The notes: generated by a model not told the origin, from the sequence alone. DNA of 64,000 nt from Dipteronia dyeriana (GCA_032871835.1 CM065301.1:35534405-35598404); one strand, 5' to 3'; positions 47,166 to 60,500 are shown, counted from the stretch's first letter. Numbers and translations: made by a program.

Positions 47166-48262
47166 GTTCGCCGTATAACACTGTATCTATATGATGATTG
47201 TCTCCCATGATACAACGATTTAACAGTGAAAGTGTGAAGCACAAACGACTCTCAGTAATGTCAAATTAAGTTCGAACTTACCAATAAACCATGGAGTTTA
47301 ATCTAGAGGGAGAATGAATATTTGATCAGTGTTTCGTGATTCTGTGTGTGTGTGTCTCTTTGGAGAGAAGAGTAGGGTTTACTTAAAATCGGAATCAAAA
47401 GAATTTTTTTATTGATTCTTTTTAACACTTCTCTGATTTTTCTAATATAAACATATATGCTTCATGATGGTTTTCACTCATCATAATGGTATAGCCCTTT
47501 CCTACATTGGACGGGATCACAACCAAAATGTATAGCCCTTTTTAAAAAGGTGATCATTGAGTTTTATCTAGTTGTTGAAGCAAACTAGATACTAATCATA
47601 GGTCATCTTAAATGTATTAGTCATAAGATTTTAAGGTGTATCCATAACTTACATATGTTCAAACTCAACTTACGTCAGCAAAACATACAAGAGAAGCAAA
47701 GTGCATTTTTGAAACCAAAATGTATGGCTTACAAACACATGATCTAAAAACAATACAAAGATATTTACTTAAGATCATTACTTCTCAAGAGAGTAGCTTT
47801 CAAAGAATATAAAGCACATATTTTTTAAAACATGTCACTCATCATTCAAACAAACAATTCACACATCATGTTCAAGACCTTTGTGAACAACATCACTAAG
47901 AGATCATTAGAAAGCAAATGTCAATGAGAACCATATGAATATGACATGCTTCATGATGTAGTGCAAATAATGAGTTGAGAGATGAAAAACCAAGAATGCA
48001 AGCATTAGGATATAGATATACCTAAGCAAGCATTTTTCATCAAATGCAAAGTCTTCGTCCTTTTTATGAGCTCTCTTTGTTTGTTTGTCCTCATGACAAT
48101 CAGTTGATGGTGTGTCATCCCAAGAGAATAAAAACTTAACATTTCAACTCAAACATAAAAAAAAATGACTTTCTCTAAAAGTCTTAACAAACAATCATCA
48201 CCATATAGATTTCAAAAATGGACTTCTCCAAAGTCAATCAATAGATTTCGATCATCATAACA
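47166..48262 (-). mobile_element. Family C copy C2, distal internal part
   Basis: From about 48262 down to 47400 it aligns inversely with 3300-3870 of C1. The outer part (47170-47400) has no recognised partner apart from its continuity with the B3 target site. A (GT)n run lies at 47342-47355. No coding domain. Confidence 0.65.
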
Positions 48263-48267
48263 AATAT

Positions 48268-50460
48268 TGAAATTCCCTTTATCTTTATAGTGTAAATATA
48301 CATAGAGGGGGGGGGGGGGGGGGGGGGGGGGGGGTGAATAGGTATATGCTCCAATTTTTATCTTCTTTTTATAACAATGCAATTTTAACAATGTTTAATG
48401 AAAAATACAAACAATGACACGATATTTACGTGGTAAACCTCTGAAGAGGAAACATACACGGGTTGATACCACAACCACCAGCAAAAGCAAATTCACTATT
48501 TCAAATAGAGTTACACACTCAAGCAATCACACATGCTCTACAAGCTATCACTCTCACTCTATTCTTGAACCTAATGATCTACTAAGCCGACTTCCTATCC
48601 AAGACCCCCTGTCTCTAGGAAGATTCCTTGCTCACCTATCCGGATCCTCCCGACCCTAGGCAAGACTTCTTGCTCAACTATCCAAGTCCTCCCGACTCTA
48701 TTCAAGACTTTCTTGCTCAACAATCTGAGGTCTCACACCTCTTGTCAAGACTTCCACTTGCTTAGCTATCCAAGTCCCCCCGACTCTAGCTAAGACTTCC
48801 AATTGCTCAATTCAAAGAATCACTCTAAGATATGAGACTTTCTACCTCTTCACAAGGCATCTAAGTGATCATGAATGCAAAACGAAAACAAGCACTCAGC
48901 ATAGAAAATGATGATCAACAAATTCTATGGACATGCAACTAGATAGCTAGATTATGCTTTCAAAGAACAATCACAAATGTATCTAGGCAACCTAAGCATT
49001 TTATCAACTAAGAACATAGATATGAAGATATAGAAACCATTGACACACAACCTAGTTCTTAGAAAATGAAATTAGATCTAGAAATAGTCAATCAAGCATA
49101 AGAACAAAAGATTTCTAGAAACAATTTCATGTTTATCAAGTTTAGCACAAATCATTCAATTTGTCACAAATCTAGCTAAACTTGAAAATCAAATCAACAA
49201 ACCACAAAATGATATCAAAATCATCCTAGTCATGCTTCTTAATCAAATAGCATCAATCAAAAAGAAGATCTCAGAAGAAAACTAAGAAGAAGATGATTTT
49301 ACCAACAATGATGAAATCCATGAACTGAAGATATGGTCACAAAGAAAACTCTAGACATTCTTTGGTTCTATAAATACTTGGGGTTTATAGAAATCTTCAA
49401 GACACTCAAAATAGGTTTTTGAATCAAGTTATTCGGAGTAGAAATGAAGAAGTTATCACAAAAATAAAAATAAAAATGTTGAGAGAAAAATTATGCACTT
49501 GTTCTTCAATTTCAATTTTCTCAACTTATTAAGAATGAGAGGGAATGAGAGGATTTAAAGAAAAAATAACTAAATAACCTTTTTGCCCCCTTTCATTAGT
49601 GCCTCCCCGAGATGGCGCGTGGGCATCTCGTGGCAGAGCACATTTGGGGCCGAGATGGCCACGCGCCATCTCGGGATGGTGCATGGTGCATGGTGATGGC
49701 TTGAGCCATCCTCTCTCGTTCTTCGACCGTACTTTGGCCTCCGAACTCCGAATTCAAATCCGTTTGAAGATTACAAACTGGGAATCCCTCACAGACATGG
49801 AAATATAAGATACTCAACCCATAAAATAATAATTCGACTCAATATATGAAGACGAAGACAATGTATGCAACATGAGTTGAAAGTGTAGTATCTTTTAACT
49901 TAGAACTCAAAATCAATAGTATGAGTAACCGAAATGACCTGAACTCAATCATGAACAATCTAAGGCTAAAATCAAGTTCAATATCCATGTTATACAAACA
50001 TATAAACAAAAAAACACATTTCACACAAGAATGCAAACTACATAGAGATAGTCTCCAATCATGCATTTTCCAAAACATGTTACTTTCATACCAAATGCAT
50101 GAGCATTTAACTTCAAGTGTGTGAAAGTGTTATACCAAATGATACGCTACAATGAAGGGATACAAATGTATGAATTGTGTGTGTGTGTGCATATAATGAT
50201 GCACAACTAAGCAGGGATACATATGAATGAATTATGTGTGTGTGTGCTTACGCCTTACAAGAGGAAGAATGATCTCGATACCTTAGCATCCATGAATAAT
50301 ACCAATCCTCTTGAAGACGAACTTTGCATCATGAGAAGTTGCTTTTCTTCCTTGAAGCTCTTATCATCACGAACCACTTAAGCAACTAAGCATTACAAAG
50401 AAATGAAGTTTTGTTATGGAATCAAGCCAACACAAATCTAGAACCTAACAAATATGTACA
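48268..50460 (-). mobile_element. Family C solo LTR (copy C3)
   Basis: AATAT is exact at 48263-48267 and 50461-50465. On the minus strand it starts TGTTAGGTTC and ends GGGAATTTCA. It contains, inverted, the GAGATGGC block (49600-49690), the minisatellite (about 48590-48810) and a 28-base poly-G (poly-C on the LTR strand) at 48307-48334. It interrupts the internal region of C2 just after gag. Confidence 0.9.
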
Positions 50461-50465
50461 ATATC

Positions 50466-51620
50466 TAAGGTCATGTCAAGTTCTAGAAAAACAAAGCTAG
50501 ATAGCTAAATCTCTCAACAACTTGACACCAATCTTGAAGGTAACTCACATGTGCACATTATACTAATGGTAAGAGCACTCACCTTTGACCCTTGGTCTTG
50601 GATGAACTTACACATAAACTATCGTGATCATTTCTCATGACCATATTATATCTAGAAGATAAATCTTCTACTATATTCTCTATAAAGATATTACTCATGT
50701 TAAACACATCATTATTGCCATCAACAAAGATTTCATCAATAATATGCATATGAACATGTGAAACACTCTTTGTCACCCAAATCTTCTTGACATTCTTCTT
50801 CACATGATTATCATTATCATGCATAACATTGAAATTGTTATCATTAGAAACATGTTTAAAAGAACGACTAGAAATCTTTTTCACATCATGCTTTTTAACG
50901 CCCAAGCATTCCTAGTATATTTCTTTGCATAATTATTGACAATATGCACATCATACAAAGCATCAAAATGATCATCATGTTTAGAAACATTCGAAGAAGA
51001 TTTTATCATCTCACTAGTATACATCTTATTCCCTAGCTTGTATTGTCTAACATACTCACGACATCTAGTTTTAATATGCCCTAAAACATTGTAAAAAAGG
51101 CAAACTGGGATACATTTGAAGATGTTATTTAGGTGAGAGTGTACCAACGTTAAAGGCTCCTTACTTTTCTTGATTTTGCTCTTGACCTTGGAAGGTTCGA
51201 CTTTTTAATTCTTCTTGTTCTTTAGTGGCTTGCTTTTAGTTGTAGGAGACTCCATTTGCTCATCTACAAAGCCTATGTCACTTAAATATGCATGAAGTAT
51301 ACCAAGCTCTTTGGCCTTCAAGATTTCCAATTCCTCTTCATTGCCTTTGATTATTTCCTTCAAAAAAAAATTATTAGCAAATTCATTTATTAAATTGTCT
51401 AACACACGAGCATCTTTAACCATCTTCTTTTCTTGACATTTGATCACTTCACTCTTCACTTCAACTTCCTTCAAAGCGGCATCTCTTTCCTTTTTTAAGA
51501 ATTTGAACTCTGGCCATCAAGTTGAAGTTGGTGGTCTTTGATATGCAATTCTCTTCATTGAGTTGCAAAGACAAGTGATCATGTCTAGCTTGATTGTCCA
51601 TCGAGAAATCCTTATCTTCT
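50466..51620 (-). pseudogene. Gag of family C copy C2
   Basis: Read on the minus strand: a start region with SLQLNEE-like residues at about 51560, a coiled-coil at 51474-51205 (MKEVEVKSEVIKCQEKKMVK), a degenerate knuckle near 51093-51050 where the second Cys is Tyr, and a C-terminal piece at 50905-50579. Frames shift between the pieces. It is the best gag copy of this family here, and nothing resembling pol follows. Confidence 0.7.
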
Positions 51621-51639
51621 TCTTTGATTTCTTCTTGAC

Positions 51640-53836
51640 TAAGTAAAACTTTATAACTTGATATAGAATATCAGTAGATACATTGATCACATATTACAAA
51701 AATACCATAGACAAATGTTAATTCAATAAATAATGCGTGCATCTCTTTCTTTACGAAAATCTTGTTTACAAAGATGTAAGGAAATGAAGATCTTAAACAA
51801 GATTTATTGATCACATATACAAAATATGAAGAGATAGAGAAACAGAAATTTGACACATCATTTTTATGTGGTAAAACCTCTGAAGAGGAAACATCCACGG
51901 GTTGAATCCACAACCACCGGTAAATTGTAATCCATTATGATGAATAAAAGATATACACTCAAAGAAGTGACCAATCCCATGATATACTCTCCAAGTTATC
52001 AACTTCTATTCTATCCTCTGGCCCGGTGAATCACTCTGCCTACTTTCTATCAATATATGACTATCACACCTCTAAGAAGCAACTTTCTATCCAAGATGCT
52101 CACGCCTCTAGGAAGATTCCTTACATGACTATCTGGATCCTCCCGATCCTAGTTAAGACTTCTTGCTTAGCTATTCGGATCCTCCCGATCATAGGAAAGA
52201 CTTCCTTACTTGATTATCCGGATCCTCCCGATCCTAACCAAGACTTCTTGCTTAGCTATCTAGATCCTCTTGATCCTAGCCAAGACTTCATGCCGTTACA
52301 AGGAATTTTTAAGTGTGATCACAAATGCAAAGCGTAAACAAGCACACAACATAGAACATGATGATCAACATATTCTATGGAAACTACAAATAAACAAAGA
52401 GAACACAATGTATGATTTTCTAGTTTGCAATCCTAAAACAATGCAATCATGCAAATGATACATGTATATACAAAATGTATGGATTACGTACACTTTGTGA
52501 AAACAAGACAAAGGCATTAAAGGACACAAATCAAAGTTGTCTAGTTACCATACATGAATAATATATATTCTATAACATGTGAAACACCAAAAACACATTT
52601 AATTCCTAGATATATTCATGCATCTAAAACTTGAATCAACGAATATACATTAAGCACATATTCAAGGTTTTAGTAACAAAAAAAAACCTACTAGATTCAC
52701 AAGATATGATCAATTAAAATCTATCAAATATTTAGAGCATATTTTTCTCACAATAGTCAATTAAAATCAAAATAGCTCTAAATACAAAATCGAATGTGCT
52801 AATCCAATATATGTTCAACTACGAAGACCCAACACATGTAGAGACTATTTATCATCAAAAATCAATCAATTAAAGCACAATAGTCCTAGAATGATAACTA
52901 GCACAATACAAAACATAAACATGTGAAAACATAGGTTTTAAGAAAATTGAGAGAAAAGTTCTGCACTTGAGTTTTTCAAATTTTCTTCTTGGAAAGAAAT
53001 GAGAGTGAAAGAGATCTTTAAAAAAGAGGAAAGAGAAAACCAATGGCCATGTACCACCTCAGCTCCCCGAGGAGGTGCATGGCCATCTCGAGGGCAGATG
53101 GCCTCTCTCCCCGAGATGGCCACGCGCTTCCTCGGGGATGGGTGGCAAATGGCATTTGTTTCCTCCCTCACGCTCATTCGCGTCCTTAGACCGTTCTCCG
53201 ACCTTCAAACTCCAAATTTAAATCCATCTTTGAGTTACAAACCGAGAATCTCTTACACACATGAAAGACTATGTAACTCTGACCAAAACATGAGAATTTG
53301 ACTCGATACATGAAGACAAAGATAACGCATTGTAAGTGACCGAAAAGTTTTGTAACTTTCTACTCGAAACTTGAAAACTAATGAATGAGTAACTGAAATG
53401 ACCGGATCTCAATGAGGAATAATATAAGTCCAAATTTAAGTCTGAAATTCATAAAAAAAAAAACATATAAACACACAAGAATGCCATTTCCTAGAAATAG
53501 TCCTAGAATATGCAATTTACAAAATTTGTCAATTTAAGTCTAATGCTTGAGCATTCAACAATAAGTGTGTGAATGTGTTTTACCAATTTAACACAATGAT
53601 GCAGGGACACAAATGTATACAATGTGTGAGTGTGCGCCTAAGCCTTGTAAGATGAATAAGGTCTCAATATACCTTTGTTAAGCAATGGAGCTCGTTTCTC
53701 TTGAAGACTTCTTTTTGCTTGATATGTTGTCCAACTTCCTTGAAGCTTGATAAATCATGAATTCTAGACAACTAATCAATAAAAAAAAATATTGTTTTGA
53801 TATGGAATTATGCCAACAAGACTTAAGAACCTAACA
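51640..53836 (-). mobile_element. Family C copy C2, 5' LTR with damaged 3' end
   Basis: On the minus strand it starts TGTTAGGTTCTTAAG at 53836 with flank CATTC at 53837-53841, and follows the C LTR through the GAGATGGC block (53040-53150) and the minisatellite (52060-52290) to about 51830. The poly-C tract, LTR end and primer site are deleted before gag. The partner flank of CATTC was not found. Confidence 0.75.
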
Positions 53837-53841
53837 CATTC

Positions 53842-54348
53842 TTTATTCTTTAACAAGTCGATATGCATCACGTCTGACTCTGCCTTTTCTCTATACACAA
53901 CCAGGTTTTCTTTCCTGCGTTTTTTGGAAATTTGACCGTCAAGGCATAGGTTGTTGTTACGACCTTAGATTTATTTAACTCTTCCCAACAAGGCATTGTA
54001 GAGCCAGTTTTCTGTGTCGACAACTATAAAATTAAAGAGCATTGTCTTATGGCAAGGGTAAGTCCCGATTTCGATTGTTTGCTTGACTGTTCCTAAAGAC
54101 CTTACTTCTGCCCCTCTGAACCCTTTTGTGGGATTGTTAGTGGTTGTAACTCTTTTCTTTACAGTCCCTATTGATCATACACTCCAACACTTAGTATATC
54201 TACTAAGCTCCCGTTGCCTATCAATACTCTCCTCACTTCTCTATGACCAATGCAGATCGATACAATAATTGCATTGTTCAGTCTTACCTCAAGCTCATGT
54301 GCATCTGCTTATGTGAAGGCAATCGGGTCCCAACCCTTTTTAGCCTTT
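53842..54348 (-). pseudogene. Ty3/Gypsy aspartic protease region
   Basis: On the minus strand, 54330-54200 reads like the Gypsy protease N-terminus, with a hydrophobic strand before VRRVLIGNGSLVDIL, in which the active-site D-G/N-G has become G-N-G. 54050-53985 reads FIVVDTENWLYNALLGR, and after a frame change VKFPKNAGKKTW. The order matches plant Gypsy elements. It is cut by the C2 insertion at 53841; no reverse transcriptase remains. Confidence 0.75.
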
Positions 54349-56044
54349 TATAAGTTCCTTGGTTTTTGATTGGCTTATTTTGATTGACAAACTACAATTG
54401 GGGATTAAAATGTAAGGGTAGTTTAAGCCGTCTTTGTTCCTGACCAAGCTCAAGCTTCAAGGGTATATCACTTACTTAATTTCATTGAAGAGATTTAGTG
54501 CACACACTCACTCTCATGCTTGTTTTGATTACCTTGCATTAGTGCTTAATTGCCTTTATGTGTGTTTTATTTTTCTATCTCTTGCTTGCTTGGATTGTTT
54601 TTTTGTTTGGTGTTACATTTGTCCCTTTGATCCCTTTGTATCAGGGAATTGCACTGGTAGCTACCCATGCAGTACCCGTGTAATGCACTGAGTGATTGGT
54701 TCTCACTCTCAGTGTTTGGTCAATGCGCGGACACTTGCGTGGTTGTGCACGGGTCACTGCGTGGGTAGGTACCCATGCACAGACCTGTGCACTATGCGGA
54801 TGTGGGAAGATGTTTACCAAAATGATGTCGTTTTGTTTTACTCAATATATATGTTATCTTCTTTCTCATTTAGATCTAGAGCTCCAAAATTCATTCCCTA
54901 GAGAGAAAAATTGACTTCAAGAGAGAGAGAGAGAGCTCCCAAAAACACTTCTTGACTCAACCAACCTTCAATCCATGACCATCTAGCATAATATTTGCAT
55001 CATCCAAGCATGGGTCTTCTTGTTTTCTTTGACTAGGTAAACTTTACATGCCCTAGATTCCATTGTTTCATTACAATGACATGTATGCCTAGGTTTAGCA
55101 TTTATTGTTGATTAAATACATGTCTTTAAGTTAAATTGTATTTATAACATATTTGGGTTGTTGATTGTTGGTTAGATTGTTAGTTTGTGATAGCTAGTAT
55201 TTTGGACGATTTTACCCTTCTAGCTAAATCTCTATACTTTGCATTTAGATATTGTTTATGTCTAATTGATTGCATTTATTGACCGCATTGATTGTTCTTT
55301 GCCATTGTTTATGACAACTTATGTTGATTGACTTTTGTTTGAAAACTAGATATTAGTCTCTCATTGCTATCTCTAGTTAGGTCTTCTTGCACTTGCATTT
55401 AGACGTTGATATCTAGGGATTGCATTTATTAACATCTTTGAATTCCTAGTTAAGCATTTAGTGTAGTCTAGCACTACTTGTACGTTTGAATATTTTTACA
55501 TATTCACATAGTTTGTTGATCTCTTCATTGAGAATAAAGTCTTGTCGCCAAGTCTTGTGTAGTGCACAATCAATTCAAGTCTTGCAACCAAGAGAGGGTT
55601 GGAAAGCAATTGGTCAAGTGCCACTGTAAAAGGCTCGAGGGGTAGAGTAGGAGGTAATCATGCCAAGAGTAGTGGATTAGGGGATATCACTAGGGATTGA
55701 ACTAAGATTGGCAAGTGGTAGTGTCCATAGCCTGAGGTTGTCGAGAGTGAGAGTCCGAGTATCACTTGAGGGTGTAACATTTTATTCATATAGTGGATAT
55801 ATGTGATCGTATGTGGCTAGCAGAATACCCCATGGTTTTTTCCCAGTTGGAGGGTTTCCACGTATATATCAAGTGTTCTTTATATTTATGCACTTTACAC
55901 TTGATTTTATTTGTTTGTTTGTTGGGTGAATCTTTAATATTGACTAATTAAGAAAAATTGGTAATCGACTTGATCAAAACCTATTCACCCCCCCCCCCCC
56001 CCCCATCTCTAGGTTTAGTAGACATATTTTAAAGGGAATTTTCA
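54349..56044 (+). mobile_element. B-like solo LTR (copy D) in the Gypsy element
   Basis: It starts TATAAGTTCC and ends GGGAATTTTCA. Flanking pentamers are CCTTT (54344-54348) and TCTTT (56045-56049), one transition apart. It follows the B LTR at the start (ATTGGCTTATTTTGATTGAC, GAAGAGATTTAGT) and end (poly-C at 55988-56004) but the middle is much diverged. Its GC-rich block (54650-54800) uses ACCCATGCA-like words and precedes a TATA-like CAATATATATG at about 54842. Confidence 0.75.
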
Positions 56045-56049
56045 TCTTT

Positions 56050-56880
56050 TTCTGGTCGCGCCCAACCGAGTTCACCTCCAACCCCCTTTGGCCGTTTATT
56101 ACATTGTGTACTTCTGTCATTCTCTTTTGGCTGTTTCTTCATGTGTAAGGTGTCCTCTGAAGATTATATTGATTGCCCATTCACCTTTACCCTTTTTAGG
56201 GTCACTCCTTCCATTCTGATAATCTTTTAGAGGTTTTCTCAACTGGTCACCACTACTCTTCAAGACTATGTCCTTCAAGTATCCTTCTCCGATCAGCTTC
56301 TCAATGTAGTCCCTCAGTTGGGAACACTTTGAGGTTTCACGACCGTTTTCACGGTGGAAATGATAGTACTTATATATATCTCTTATGGTAAAAGTTGACT
56401 ACTTTATGGGTTTCTCATGCAGGTTCTTATCTTCTTTCACAGCCAGAACTTCCTCTTGCTTACTGGATAAATGAGTATAATTGGTGAATTGTCTCTTGAA
56501 AACCTTAATGCCTATCTGATTATCATCCTTACGATCCTCTTTACCTTTGCTCGAGTTGTTGTTTTTCTAGTCCCTTTTCTAGTTACCCATCAAACTACTC
56601 TCTTTAGGAATTTGATTCTCTTTCGGTTAGCCACCATGTATGACTCTCCACCATGAGTTATCTACTCCTTTTCTGCCATTGTGTTTCCTTCCACATCGTC
56701 CACTAGATATGCGTAAGTGGTTGCCTCATTCTTCCTCAAACTAAGCGATAATTGGTTTTGCTATAGGCTGTTGACAAAGGCTGATACCACTACATCATAG
56801 GATCCTGTATTTATGATACCTCTAAGATGAACCTGCTAAGATAATCTTTCAGTTTCTCGGTATTCCTTTATTTTAAGGTA
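56050..56880 (-). pseudogene. Ty3/Gypsy gag, C-terminal part
   Basis: On the minus strand, 56880-56690 continues the gag interrupted by the C4 solo LTR, with KLKDYLSRFILEVS and a later DVVVSAFVNSL. At about 56362-56260 it has YHFHRENGRETSKCSQLRDY and IEKLIGEGYLKDIV, the conserved zinc-finger-like gag segment (H-R-X2-G-H/R-X-T-X2-C) of plant Gypsy elements. Stops and shifts occur throughout. Confidence 0.8.
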
Positions 56881-56885
56881 GTAAG

Positions 56886-59679
56886 TGTTAGGTCTGTGAG
56901 TTTTGTTGGCATTATTCTATATCAAAACAACATTTCCTTTGTATTGTTTAGTTTTCTAGGATTCATGATGATTCAAGCTTCAAAGAGGAAATGACAACTA
57001 TTCAAGCAAGTTCAAGTCTTCAAAGGGAAAAGTGCTTCATGATTCTACAAAGGTATATTAAGACCTTTCTTTTCTCTTTCAAGGCTTAGGCACACACACA
57101 CACATATCATACATTTGTATCCCTGTATCATTGTGCACCATGTATAACACATTCACACACTTGAAGATGAATGCTCATGCATTGATATGGAAATAACATG
57201 TTTTGGAATATGCATGATTGGAAACTATCTCTATGTAGTTTGCATTCTAGTGTGAATTGTATTTGTATGTGTATATGTTTGTATAACATAGATATTGAAC
57301 TTGATTTTAGTCTTAAATTATTCTTGATTGAGTTCCGGTCATTTTGGTTACTCATACTATTGATTCCAAGTTCTAAGTCAAAAGATACTACACTTTCAAC
57401 TCATGTTGCATATATTGTCTTCGTATTCATATATCGAGTTGAATTATTATTTTATGGGTTGAGTGTCTTATATTTCCATGTCCATGTGAGAGTTACGGTT
57501 CATAATTCATAAACGTATTTAAATTCCGAGTTTGGAGGCCGGAGAACAGTCAAAGAACGTGAAGGAAGCGCGACGGAAGTGCACCATGGCCTAAGGCCAT
57601 GAAGGTGTGCAAGCCTGAGATGGCGCGTGGCCATCTCGGCCGCACAACCTTGCTGCCCCGTGATGGCCATGCGCCATCTCGTGGGAGCAATAACAAAGAG
57701 GGCTATTTTGGTCTTTAGCTCCTTTCTTTCCCTCTCCTTTATAAACTCCTTCCCTTTCACATTTCATTCAAAGAAAGAAGAAAATGTAGTGCAGAAAATT
57801 TCCAGGTTTTTTCTCTCAACTTTGAATCACCATATCTCTCTCATTTCTTATCCAATTTGAGTGATTCAAGTTGGATAGGTTTCGTGTTGAAGTCCTCTAT
57901 CATCTCCAAGCAACCTTGAAGTCATTTTTTCAATTTTTCTGGTGAATAGCACCATTTTCGTGACTGCACTCGAAATTATCAAGGTAGTTGTTTATCTTTT
58001 GATTTCCTTGATTCTAATGTTCAAATACCTTGGGTCTTCTTCCTAATTGTGTGTATTTGAATTGAACATATGTTGATGAGTGATAGATCTTCAATTAAAT
58101 GCTAGTTGTGCTTAATTAGATACTTGATTATGAGTTAGGTTTCAATCAAACCTATGTTTTCACATGATTGTGAGTTGTATTATGCTAGCATCTTATCTAG
58201 GACTATTTGTGCTTTGATTGACTTTATTTTCATGATTAATAGTCTTATCATGTGCTAGAAATCATTTGTTGAATAAATCTAGGATTGGCACATTTGATTT
58301 TATATTTAGAATCTATTATAGTTTAATTGACTATTTTTGTGAATATATGCTCTAAATGATTGCTAGAGATTTGATTGATCATATATTGTGTTTCTAGCAT
58401 GTTTGTGTTAGTACTAAAGTCTTGAATATGTACTTCATGAACATGTTTATTTCAAGCTTTAGTAACATGAATAAAATCTAAGTTTAAAGTGTGTGTTTAG
58501 AAATTTGGCATGCTCTAGATTTGTATTCATGCATAAGATCTAGACAATCTTGTTTTGTGAACTTTATTGTCTATGTCTAGATCTTCATAGAGTGTACCTA
58601 ATCCATATATTTCATATGCTCATGCATCATCTTGTGTGGTGTCACTTTTGGATTATAAACTAGAAAAATATACTTTGTGTGCTCATTGATTAATTCTAGT
58701 TTTCGTAGGATGTGTTGATCATAGCATTCTATGTTGCGTACTTGTTTGCGTTTTACATTCATGATCACCTAGATGCCTTGTGAGAAGGAAGTCTTGACAA
58801 TAGGTGTGAGACCTATGGTGTTGAGCAAGAAGTCTTGGCAAGAGGCGTGAGGCCTTGGATTGTCGAGCAAGGAAGTCTTGGCTAGAGTCGGGAGGATCCG
58901 GATAGTCGAGCAAGAAGTCTTGCCTAGAGTTGGGAGAACTCGGATAGGTGAGCAAGGAAGTCTTGACTAGAGTCGTGAGGACTTAGTTGAGCAAGAAGTC
59001 TTGCCTTGGGTCGTGAGGATCCAATTAAGGTGAGTGAGTAAGTCTTGACAAGAGGTGTGAGGCCTCAGATTGTTGAGCATTAGAGCGACATCTTCATGAG
59101 TAGGATAGGAGGGTAGTTTCTATGTGAAGGGGTCACTTGAGAGATTGTACTTGTCTTATCTACTAGTGGATTTTGTTTGCCAGTGGCTGCTAGCCCGTGG
59201 ATGCTTCCTCTTCGGAGGTTTACCACATTATATCTTGTGTCAACTTTTCTCTATCCCTAACTCTTTAGTATTTGTATTTGTTATTTGAATACTATGGATA
59301 GAACTCTTTATGTAAGTTGACTTCCTTATACAATATTGTTTGTGTATGTTAGATAACTTTGTATCTTGTGATATTTCATTCAAGTTGTAAAGTATCACAT
59401 TGTAATACTCTAAGTACAACTTATGGAATTTTATCTACATTGAATATATTTGTTCATAAGATACATTGATTCCTATTGTATGTTTTGTAGACTAAGAATG
59501 GAGATTTGAGCATACATGAATATATTGTTTTCTCATAACAATCATGTTGAATGTTTATTTGTATGTTTATCAAGGTTTTGTCACTAGTCTCGAAAGATTT
59601 GTTAAAAATGAGAGACAACCTATTCACCCCCCCCCCCCCCCTCTAGGTTGTTTAGTATAATCTTGTACACATTCTTTCA
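56886..59679 (+). mobile_element. Family C solo LTR (copy C4)
   Basis: GTAAG is exact at 56881-56885 and 59680-59684. It runs from TGTTAGGTCTG to ACATTCTTTCA, 2794 bp, and defines the full length of the family C LTR. It holds the GAGATGGC block (57590-57690), a TATA-like TTTATAAAC at about 57739, the minisatellite (58785-59075) and a poly-C (59627-59641). Gypsy gag coding sequence continues on both sides. Confidence 0.95.
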
Positions 59680-59684
59680 GTAAG

Positions 59685-60500
59685 AACAAATATCAACTTT
59701 CTCCTTTGAATGTCCCCCATGAACTATGTAGTGAAAACCTAAATCAGCTCTTTAAAATTTATGATTGAGCATGTAGCAAGGCCTTCAAACCATCTGGACC
59801 ACAGAGTTTGCCGGAACATCTTGTACATGAGCGCATCATCATAATCATACTGCATCATCGAGCTCTGGTACCTCCACTTGCTCTTGGGGGTCGGTGTTAG
59901 CTTTAAACTGTTCCATATGCACCATCCTGAACTTATTCAAGAAGCGTGCCCATCTGATCGAATGGGAGAATGGGCTACTGGAATTGCTAATTAATAGGTT
60001 ACCTCGACCTTGCATCCGCTCCAACGCTTCTATCCTTCGCGGCAAGACTTCTCTCTCACCCTCTTGTTCTCTCTATTCATCAATTTTTTATTAGATGGTG
60101 ATCCCATATGGATCATTTGATATGTGGCCAGTGACTTAAGCATCTTGTTGGTTGAACCTAACTGGTGAGCTGTCCACTCGGTGTATCCTAGGTGAGGCAT
60201 CTTCATCGGTCGAGGTTGGTTAGGATCTTATTCTATGGCTCCCACGATGATCTTTCCGAGTGTACTTTAATCAACCCTCGTCATATCTTCCCCTTTTTCT
60301 TGGAGACTGGACTCTCTGCGACCCCTTTCAGCATGTCCATCTCTTCTCCTTCGATCCCTGTTGTCCTAGTGCTATTTTACCCAAGGCTCCGGACATCTTG
60401 GCGACCATCTCTTCTTTGAGAATGCTCCCTCATTTCACAATGATCTATCCTATCTCTACCGGTTTTGTAAAGAGCACCTGGGGTTAAGCCCACTACCTCG
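59685..60500 (-). pseudogene. Ty3/Gypsy gag, N-terminal part
   Basis: On the minus strand, 60045-59885 has NSSSPFSHSIRWARFLNKF and FKANTDPQEQV, the plant Gypsy gag pattern (PFS-X-I, F-R-M/P, TDP-X-E/H). 59830-59690 continues the Retrotrans_gag domain (TLWSRWFEGLATCSIINFKEL). The part above 60050 is the poorly conserved charged N-terminus. Stops are frequent. Confidence 0.8.
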
